From contig NZ_CP135000.1 of assembly GCF_039376655.1 (NCBI RefSeq), positions 248,001 through 312,000 of the forward strand: a stretch of 64,000 nucleotides of DNA. The letters are read 5' to 3'. Numbering within the stretch: the first letter of the stretch is position 1; the number at the start of each line of letters is the position of its first letter. The translations under genes and the position numbers were made by a program. Origin of the DNA: Buchnera aphidicola (Pseudoregma panicola) (GTDB lineage: Bacteria; Pseudomonadota; Gammaproteobacteria; Enterobacterales; Enterobacteriaceae). Of this stretch, positions 57,681-64,000 are shown piece by piece. Under the pieces are notes generated by a model, which did no database searches, was not told the DNA's origin, and saw only the letters and a list, made by a program, of their open reading frames with translations.

Positions 57681-58115
57681 ATGTCTATAATAAAAATAAA
57701 TATTAAAAAAAAATATAAAGCAAAACATTTTTATCCTAAAAAGAAAAAAATACTAACATGGTTAAAGTCAATATTTAAAAAAAAAGTAGAACTAAATATT
57801 GTTATGATAAAAAAAAGTGAAATGAAAAAACTTAATTTTAAATATAAAGATAAAAATTATCCAACTAATATATTAACATTTGCATACAAAAAAACACATT
57901 GTTTAAAAAACAATTTTATAGGAGAAATAATAATTTGTAATCAAATTATATATGAAGAATCATTACAAAAAAAAAAAACATTACTTTCTTATTGGGCTAG
58001 CATTATAATACATGGAGCGTTGCATTTACTTTATAACAATAATTCAAAAAATTTAAAAATTAAAAAATTAGAAAAAAAAATAATGTATAAATTAGGATAT
58101 AAAAATTTTTATTAA
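57681..58115 (+). CDS. ybeY: Endoribonuclease YbeY homologue with altered metal site
   Basis: Acts in 16S rRNA 3'-end maturation and rRNA quality control. NYPTNILTFAYK, IGEIIICNQIIYEE and IIIHGALHLLY define the family. The family motif HGxLHLxGYDH reads HGALHLLYNNN: the first two His ligands are kept, but Gly-Tyr-Asp-His is replaced and the third zinc His is Asn. Length 144 (E. coli 155). Between miaB and corC as expected. Activity is uncertain. Confidence 0.88.
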   Translation: MSIIKINIKKKYKAKHFYPKKKKILTWLKSIFKKKVELNIVMIKKSEMKKLNFKYKDKNYPTNILTFAYKKTHCLKNNFIGEIIICNQIIYEESLQKKKTLLSYWASIIIHGALHLLYNNNSKNLKIKKLEKKIMYKLGYKNFY

Positions 58116-58196
58116 ATAATTATTACCAATAACATTTTATATTTTATTAATATATAATATATAAAAAAATGTTTTATTATAAAATAAAATAATAAA

Positions 58197-59042
58197 ATGA
58201 ATTATAAAGAAAAAAATAAAGAAAAAAAAAATAAAAAAGGATTTCTAAACATTTTTAGAAAGCAACTATTTTATGAAGAACCTAAAAATAGAGATGAACT
58301 AATATTATTAATAAAAAATTTTGAAAAAAATTCATTAATAAGTAAAAATACTAGAAATATATTAGAAAAAGTAATTCAAACAACAAAAAAAAGAGTAAAA
58401 GAAGTAATGGTTCCAAAATTACAAATGGTAACTATAAAATCAGAAAATAATTTATATGAATGTTTAGAAATAATATTTAAGTCTTATCATTCAAAATTTC
58501 CAGTTATTAATAAAAAAAAAAAAATAAAAGGATTTGTTACAATTAAAGATTTTATACCTTTCATAAAAAATAAAAAAAAAAGATTTTCTATAAAAAAAAT
58601 ATTAAAGCCTTTAATAATAATACCAGAAAGTAAATATGTAGATATAGCTCTATATGAACTTAAATCTAAAAAACTGCATATGGCAATAGTAATAGATGAA
58701 TTTGGAACAGTATCTGGATTAATTACAATAAAAGACATATTAAAACTTATAATAGGAGAAATAAAATACAAATTTAATAATATTAATAAATCTAACATAA
58801 TAAAAAAAAAAAATAAAAATTTTATAGTAAAAGGACTAACAAAAATTTCAGATTTTAACTCATATTTTAAAACTAATTTTAAAGATTCAGAAGTAGATAC
58901 AATTGGAGGGTTAATATTAAAATATTTTGGAAAATTACCAAAAATAGGAGAAAAAATTCAAACAAAAAACTTCTATTTTAAAATAATAGAAACAAATAGT
59001 ATAAGAATAATTAAAATGAAGATAAAAAAAATAAAAAATTAA
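58197..59042 (+). CDS. corC: CorC/YbeX-type CBS-domain protein
   Basis: Cytoplasmic protein with a CBS pair (around residues 60-190: VKEVMVPKLQMVTI, KGFVTIKDFI, MAIVIDEFGTVSGLITIKDIL) and a C-terminal transporter-associated domain (FIVKGLTKISDFNSYFK, DTIGGLI). Length 281 (E. coli 292). Linked to magnesium/cobalt efflux in Salmonella and genetically to ribosome and YbeY function. Lnt, next in E. coli, is missing. Confidence 0.92.
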   Translation: MNYKEKNKEKKNKKGFLNIFRKQLFYEEPKNRDELILLIKNFEKNSLISKNTRNILEKVIQTTKKRVKEVMVPKLQMVTIKSENNLYECLEIIFKSYHSKFPVINKKKKIKGFVTIKDFIPFIKNKKKRFSIKKILKPLIIIPESKYVDIALYELKSKKLHMAIVIDEFGTVSGLITIKDILKLIIGEIKYKFNNINKSNIIKKKNKNFIVKGLTKISDFNSYFKTNFKDSEVDTIGGLILKYFGKLPKIGEKIQTKNFYFKIIETNSIRIIKMKIKKIKN

Positions 59043-59079
59043 AAAAATAAAAATTATTTTTTAAAAGAGATAAAAATAT

Positions 59080-61614
59080 ATGATAAAACAATATGATCAT
59101 AAAAAAATAGAAAATAGTGTTCAAAAATATTGGAAAAAAAAAAAATATTTTAAAGTCTGCACAGATAAAAAAAGAAAAAAATATTATTGTTTATCTATGT
59201 TTCCATATCCATCAGGAAATTTGCATATGGGTCATATTAGAAATTATACAATAAGCGATATAATTGCAAGATATAATAGAATGTTAAATAAAAATGTATT
59301 GCATCCAATAGGATGGGATTCATTTGGATTACCAGCTGAAGAAGCGGCTATAAAAAATAATGTAGAACCTCATAAATGGACTTTAAAAAATATAAAAAAT
59401 ATGAAAAAACAATTAAAATCTATGGGATTTAGTTATGATTGGTCTAGAGAAATATCTACATGTGATCCTGAATTTTATAAGTGGGAACAATATATATTTA
59501 TAAAATTATATAAAAAAAAAATTGTATATAAAAAAAAATCATTAGTAAATTGGTGTGAAAATGATAAAACAGTATTAGCTAATGAACAAGTTATAAATAA
59601 AAGATGTTGGAGATGTAATAATAAAGTAAAAATGAAAAAAATGAATCAATGGTTTATAAAAACAAAAAAATATGCAAAAAGATTATTAGAAGATATGAAA
59701 TATCTAAAAAAATGGCCAAAAAAAGTAATTGCTATGCAAAAAAAATGGATAGGATATAAAAAAAAAATAAAAATATTAATTAAAATTAAAAATAATAATA
59801 AAATTTTTGTATATATATCAAGATTAGATACAATATGTGGAGCAACATTTATATTATTATTTTATAAATCAAAATTTATTAAAAAAAATATAAAAAAAAA
59901 TATAAATATAAAAAAAATATTTGAAAAATGTAATGAAAAAAAAAAAAAAAATATAAATTTTGCATATAAAACAAATTTTAATGCAATACATCCAATTACA
60001 AATAAAAAAATTCCTATATGGATATCTAATTATTTTTTAGATAAAGATTTTAAAAAAAAATCTATATTAGCATGTCCTGCTCATAATATGTCAGAATGGT
60101 TTTTTGCAAAAAAATATAAAATAAAAATTAAATTCGTAATAAAAAATATTATAAAAGAAAAAAATGAATTTTATAAAAAACCAATTTTATATAAAGGAAT
60201 ACTATATAATTCATACAAAAAAATAAATGGATTATGCAGCGAAAAAGCAACTAAAATAATAAAAAAAAAACTTAATAAAATTACAAAAATTTATATAAAA
60301 AATACTTTTAAAATAAAAGACTGGAATATATCAAGACAAAGATATTGGGGTTGTCCTATACCTATAGTAACTTTGAAAAACAAAAAATTATCTTGTGTTT
60401 CAAAAAAAACATTACCAATAATATTTAAAAATGTTAGAAAAAAATATAATAAAAAAAGAAAAATATTAGTAAATGGCAAATTAGGTATATTGGAAAAAGA
60501 TACTTTTGATACTTTTATAGAATCTTCATGGTATTATATAAGATATGCTAGTCCTAAATATAAAAAAGGTATAGTTAATCCTAAAGATTCTAAATATTGG
60601 CTTCCAGTGGATTTTTATGTTGGAGGAATAGAACATGCAACTATGCATCTTATATATTTCAGAATTTATTGTAAAATATTAAAAGATCTAAAAATAATAA
60701 AATTTGATGAGCCCGTAAAAAGTTTAATATGTCAAGGAATGGTATTATCAGAAACATTTTATAAAATTTCAAATGGAAAAAAAATATGGGTATCAAAAGA
60801 TAAAATAAAAATAATAAAAAACAAAAAGGGAAAAATAAAAAAAATTATAAATAAAGTAGACAAAAAAAAAATACATTATTTAGGAATGACTAAAATGTCA
60901 AAATCAAAAAATAATGGAATAGAACCAAAAAACATAATAAAAAAATATGGATCAGATTCTTTAAGATTATTTATTACATTTTCAGCTCCTGTGGAAAATT
61001 CAATAGAATGGAAAAGTGAAGGAATAAATGGATCATATAAATTTATAAAAAAAATATGGATCTTAAGCAATTTAATATTAAAAAAAAATAAAATATCAAA
61101 AATAGATCATAATAGTTTAAATGAAGAACAAAAAAAAATTAGAAGTAAAGTACATCATATTATAGTTAAAATATCAAAAAATATGAAGAAAAAAAAATAT
61201 TTTAATAATTCTATATCTGAAATAATGAAAATAGTAAAAAAAATAGAAAAATTTAATAATAAAAAAAATTCGTTAATAATAATAGAATCTTTTTTAATAA
61301 TATTAAAATTATTAAATCCATTTATACCACATGTAATTTTTTATATTTTTAAAAAATTTAATATTTTATATAAACTAAAAAAAAAATGTTGGCCTACTCC
61401 TGATAAAAAATCAATTATAGAAAATTTTTGTAAAATTATAGTACAAATAAATGGAAAGAAAAGATATATAATTAATGCAAAAAAAAATATAAAAGAAAAA
61501 AAAATACTAAAAATTATAATGCAAAAAAAAAATTTAAAAAAATATTTAAAAAATACTAAAATAAAAAAAACAATATTTGTAAAAAATAAAATAATAAATA
61601 TTTTGACAATATAA
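59080..61614 (+). CDS. leuS: Leucyl-tRNA synthetase with degenerate editing site
   Basis: Class I synthetase of 844 residues (E. coli 860). FPYPSGNLHMGHIRNY and TKMSKSKNNG hold HIGH and KMSKS; the catalytic core WDSFGLPAEEAAIKN and ESSWYYIRYA is well kept. The CP1 editing domain is present in length but its key motifs have changed: TTRPDT reads ISRLDT, the GTGA segment is replaced by Lys-rich sequence, and HDQRDYEF reads HNMSEWFF, so the amino-group-binding Asp is Glu. It carries an in-frame A16 run at 59936-59951. holA follows as in E. coli, without lptE between. Confidence 0.95.
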   Translation: MIKQYDHKKIENSVQKYWKKKKYFKVCTDKKRKKYYCLSMFPYPSGNLHMGHIRNYTISDIIARYNRMLNKNVLHPIGWDSFGLPAEEAAIKNNVEPHKWTLKNIKNMKKQLKSMGFSYDWSREISTCDPEFYKWEQYIFIKLYKKKIVYKKKSLVNWCENDKTVLANEQVINKRCWRCNNKVKMKKMNQWFIKTKKYAKRLLEDMKYLKKWPKKVIAMQKKWIGYKKKIKILIKIKNNNKIFVYISRLDTICGATFILLFYKSKFIKKNIKKNINIKKIFEKCNEKKKKNINFAYKTNFNAIHPITNKKIPIWISNYFLDKDFKKKSILACPAHNMSEWFFAKKYKIKIKFVIKNIIKEKNEFYKKPILYKGILYNSYKKINGLCSEKATKIIKKKLNKITKIYIKNTFKIKDWNISRQRYWGCPIPIVTLKNKKLSCVSKKTLPIIFKNVRKKYNKKRKILVNGKLGILEKDTFDTFIESSWYYIRYASPKYKKGIVNPKDSKYWLPVDFYVGGIEHATMHLIYFRIYCKILKDLKIIKFDEPVKSLICQGMVLSETFYKISNGKKIWVSKDKIKIIKNKKGKIKKIINKVDKKKIHYLGMTKMSKSKNNGIEPKNIIKKYGSDSLRLFITFSAPVENSIEWKSEGINGSYKFIKKIWILSNLILKKNKISKIDHNSLNEEQKKIRSKVHHIIVKISKNMKKKKYFNNSISEIMKIVKKIEKFNNKKNSLIIIESFLIILKLLNPFIPHVIFYIFKKFNILYKLKKKCWPTPDKKSIIENFCKIIVQINGKKRYIINAKKNIKEKKILKIIMQKKNLKKYLKNTKIKKTIFVKNKIINILTI

Positions 61615-61643
61615 AAATATAAAACAATTAAATAAAAAAAAAT

Positions 61644-62618
61644 ATGGAAAAAATATATTTTAACAAAAAAATAAATATAAACTTTAAAAAAAATATTTCG
61701 TTTTTTATAATAGTTGGAAATGAAATAGTATTAATAAATGAATCTATAAATGTAATATTAAAAAGAGCAAAAAAAATAGGATTTTTTATTAATGAAACAG
61801 TAGAATGTGAAAAAAATTTTAAAAATTTAATAAATCAAAACTTTTTTTATAATAAAAAAATTATAACAATAAATACTTTTAAAAAAAATTTTTTTAACAG
61901 CATAATAAAGTTTATAAAAAAAACAAAAAAAATAATAAATCAAAAAATAATAATTATAATAAATTTATTTAAACTAAAAAATTTTAAAATATTGAACAAA
62001 ATATTAAAAAATATAAAAGAATATAAATTAATAAATTGTAATATAAGAAAATATAATGACATAATAAATTGGATTGAATATAACTTTAAAAAAAAAAAAA
62101 TAAAAATAACAGAAAATGCTAAAACATTACTTTTAAATATATATAGAAACAATTTTATGGAACTAACACATATAATAAAACAATGTAAAATATTATTTTA
62201 TAAAAAAAGTAAAATATATACGAAAAATATAGCAAATATTATTAATGTGTTTCCAGAATTTGATTATATAAATTTAATAAATTTATTTTTTATGGAAAAA
62301 ATAGAAAATTCTATAAAAATTATTAATAAAATATGTAAAAAAAAATATAATATAGAAATAATTATAAAAACACTTTATAAAAAAATAATAAATATTATTA
62401 TGTATAATAAAAATAAAAAATATGAAATTAATTTTAATAAAATTGAAATAAATAAATATAAAAACATAATACAAAAAAATATTTTAATAAAAATATCTAA
62501 AAATAAAATGTACAAAATAATAAGATATATAACTATTATGGAAATAGAAATTAAAAAAAATAAAAAAACTAATTTTTGGAAAAAAATAAAAATTTTATTA
62601 TTAATACTAAAAAAATAA
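61644..62618 (+). CDS. holA: DNA polymerase III delta subunit
   Basis: Clamp-loader wrench that opens the beta clamp. Strongly diverged: FFIIVGNEIVLINESI near the start and the helical C-terminal region (FPEFDYINLINLFFMEKIE) fit HolA, and the position just after leuS is the E. coli one. Length 324 (E. coli 343). Lys, Ile and Asn dominate; an in-frame A13 run lies at 62088-62100. Similarity is weak enough that synteny carries much of the call. Confidence 0.82.
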   Translation: MEKIYFNKKININFKKNISFFIIVGNEIVLINESINVILKRAKKIGFFINETVECEKNFKNLINQNFFYNKKIITINTFKKNFFNSIIKFIKKTKKIINQKIIIIINLFKLKNFKILNKILKNIKEYKLINCNIRKYNDIINWIEYNFKKKKIKITENAKTLLLNIYRNNFMELTHIIKQCKILFYKKSKIYTKNIANIINVFPEFDYINLINLFFMEKIENSIKIINKICKKKYNIEIIIKTLYKKIINIIMYNKNKKYEINFNKIEINKYKNIIQKNILIKISKNKMYKIIRYITIMEIEIKKNKKTNFWKKIKILLLILKK

Positions 62619-62665
62619 TATAATAAAAATATAATTTTAATTTTTACATAAAATAATTTATAAAA

Positions 62666-62893
62666 ATGAAAATATATAAAAATGTGTTAGATTTAAGAAA
62701 ATATAAATGTCCTGATTCAATAATTTTTTTAAGAAAAAAAATTAGAACTATGAAAAAAAAAGAAATAATATTAATAATATCTAATGATCCATCTACTAAA
62801 TGGGATATACCTAATTTTTGCGCATTTATGAATCATAAAATAATAGAATTTTACATAGAATTTACTCCGTTTAAATATTTATTGCAAAAATAA
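62666..62893 (+). CDS. tusA: Sulfur-carrier protein TusA
   Basis: 75 residues. LDLRKYKCPDSIIFLRKKI contains the persulfide Cys in the Cys-Pro motif, followed by SNDPSTKWDIPNFCAFMNH. Passes sulfur from IscS to the TusBCD-E/MnmA relay for 2-thiouridine in tRNA-Lys, Glu and Gln wobble positions. It stands alone, convergent with asd across a 33-base A/T spacer. Confidence 0.94.
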   Translation: MKIYKNVLDLRKYKCPDSIIFLRKKIRTMKKKEIILIISNDPSTKWDIPNFCAFMNHKIIEFYIEFTPFKYLLQK

Positions 62894-62926
62894 TATATTA
62901 AAAATTTTTTATATAAAAAATAAAAT

Positions 62927-64000
62927 TTATAATTTTGTTAATATACTTAACATTCTTCTTAAAGGTTCTGAAGCCCCCCAAAGTAATTGATCTCCTATAG
63001 AAAAAATAGTAATATATTTACTTCCTAAAGAAGATCTTCTTATTCTTCCTAACAATATATTTAAAGTACCAGATACCATAGAAGGAACTAAATTTTTAAT
63101 AGTATTAATTTTGTTATTACTTATTATATTTACCCACTTATTATGATTTATTAATATATTTTTTATTTCTTCAATACTAATTGTTTTTTTAAGCTTTATT
63201 AAAAAAGATTGACTATGACATCTAAAAACACCTACTCTAACACATATACTATCTATAATTACTCTATTAGATTTAGATAAATTTAATATTTTATTAGTTT
63301 CAAATTCTCCTTTAATTTCTTCCTTACTTTTTCCTTTACCATTATCTTCATCTATCCATGGTATTAAATTACCAGCTAACGGAGGAAAATTATTAAAAAT
63401 ATTATTAACATTTTTTTTTGATTTAAGCAAATTGCTTACTATATTTTCTATTTTTAATATTGAAGAATTATTTTTTTTTAAATCATTTTTAACACTATTA
63501 TGTAAATAACCCATCTCTAATAATAAATTTTTTATATAATTAGATCCAGCTCCTGATACAGATTGATATGTAGACACAAAAATACTTTTTATTAAATTTT
63601 TAGAAAATAGACCACCTAAAGCCATTAACATTAAACTAACAGTACAATTTCCACCTACAAAAGTTTTACATCCATTTTCTATACTTTTTTTTATAAAATC
63701 ATAATTAATAGGATCCAATACTATTACAGAATAATTATATTGTCTAAGATAAGATGATGCATCTATCCAAAAACCATTCCATCCTAATTTTTTTAAATTA
63801 AAATATACTTTCTTAGTATATTCACTACCTTGGCAAGTTAATATAATATCCATTTCTATTAATTTTTGTAAATCATATGCATTTTCTAAAATGCCAAACT
63901 TTATATTATTTATTTTGGGACCATTATGACCAACTTGAGAAGTAGTAAAAAATTTTATATTAATTTTTAATAAATCATTTTTTAAAATCATTCTATCTAA
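62927..64000 (-). CDS. asd: Aspartate-semialdehyde dehydrogenase (5' end beyond window)
   Basis: Second step of the aspartate family pathway, feeding lysine, threonine and diaminopimelate. GGNCTVSLMLMALGGLF carries the catalytic Cys; STYQSVSGAG, NLIPWIDED, CVRVGVFRCHSQSF and GDQLLWGASEPLRRML are conserved. The frame remains open to the last base (LDR before an internal Met), and the missing piece is the N-terminal GxxGMVG nucleotide motif, so the gene starts outside the window. 357 codons are visible of an expected ~370. Confidence 0.95.
   Translation of the reverse strand, partial: LDRMILKNDLLKINIKFFTTSQVGHNGPKINNIKFGILENAYDLQKLIEMDIILTCQGSEYTKKVYFNLKKLGWNGFWIDASSYLRQYNYSVIVLDPINYDFIKKSIENGCKTFVGGNCTVSLMLMALGGLFSKNLIKSIFVSTYQSVSGAGSNYIKNLLLEMGYLHNSVKNDLKKNNSSILKIENIVSNLLKSKKNVNNIFNNFPPLAGNLIPWIDEDNGKGKSKEEIKGEFETNKILNLSKSNRVIIDSICVRVGVFRCHSQSFLIKLKKTISIEEIKNILINHNKWVNIISNNKINTIKNLVPSMVSGTLNILLGRIRRSSLGSKYITIFSIGDQLLWGASEPLRRMLSILTKL

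Overview
The window is a piece of an extremely A+T-rich, heavily reduced gammaproteobacterial chromosome. Gene content and order fit Buchnera aphidicola, the obligate aphid endosymbiont: flgI-flgJ next to rne-rluC-rpmF-fabD-fabG-acpP-tmk-holB-tatD-ptsG-hinT; a pnp-rpsO-rbfA-infB-nusA-leuU-secG-ftsH block; a DNA polymerase I reduced to its 5'-3' exonuclease domain beside typA; and several genes for making amino acids needed by the host. The assignment rests on recognised proteins and synteny as I know them, not on a database search; the host aphid lineage cannot be told.

Layout. 1-924: end of a flagellar hook-basal-body operon. 1040-3836: rne (-), then rluC and rpmF. 3907-10169: a compressed fatty-acid/dTMP/DNA polymerase/PTS run. 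10244-14550: asnS and valS (-). 15121-16556: argF and ridA. 16590-28782: a long leftward block for RNA turnover and translation (deaD, pnp, rpsO, rbfA, infB, nusA), tRNA-Leu(GAG), secG, ftsH, rlmE and greA. 29111-31264: ibaG, rplU, rpmA, obgE. 31333-32171: rpsI and rplM (-). 32376-37532: pheA, ffh, rpsP-rimM-trmD-rplS, aroQ. 37613-38560: rluD (-). 38829-43573: alaS, csrA, tRNA-Ser, tRNA-Arg, gshA. 43595-44606: rpiA and three tRNAs (Gln, Leu, Met) on the minus strand. 44771-50563: glnS, eno, polA fragment, typA. 50566-52179: gmk and ygfZ (-). 52337-62893: prfB, lysS, lysA, miaB, ybeY, corC, leuS, holA, tusA. 62927-64000: asd (-), cut by the window edge.

How the genes work together. Most of the window serves translation: seven aminoacyl-tRNA synthetases, six tRNAs, nine ribosomal proteins, IF2, RF2, SRP and several rRNA/tRNA modification enzymes. 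A second theme is host nutrition: asd and lysA (lysine), aroQ and pheA (phenylalanine), argF (arginine). Glucose uptake (ptsG) and glycolysis (eno) supply carbon. Many proteins have lost regulatory or accessory domains: RNase E its degradosome scaffold, NusA its C-terminal repeats, FlgJ its hydrolase, PolA its polymerase, and PheA its feedback-site residues. Convergent gene pairs are often separated by hairpins whose G+C-richer stems stand out against the A/T background.

I found no mobile element, prophage, CRISPR array, rRNA gene or unexplained gene cluster, and no new multigene system. The best leads are small molecular oddities: prfB is interrupted at an A11 tract instead of carrying the usual CUU-UGA programmed frameshift; the leucyl-tRNA synthetase editing site looks degraded while those of ValRS and AlaRS look intact; three tRNAs carry unusual bases at identity or modification positions (U37, U73, A1-U72); and YbeY lacks one metal-binding histidine.
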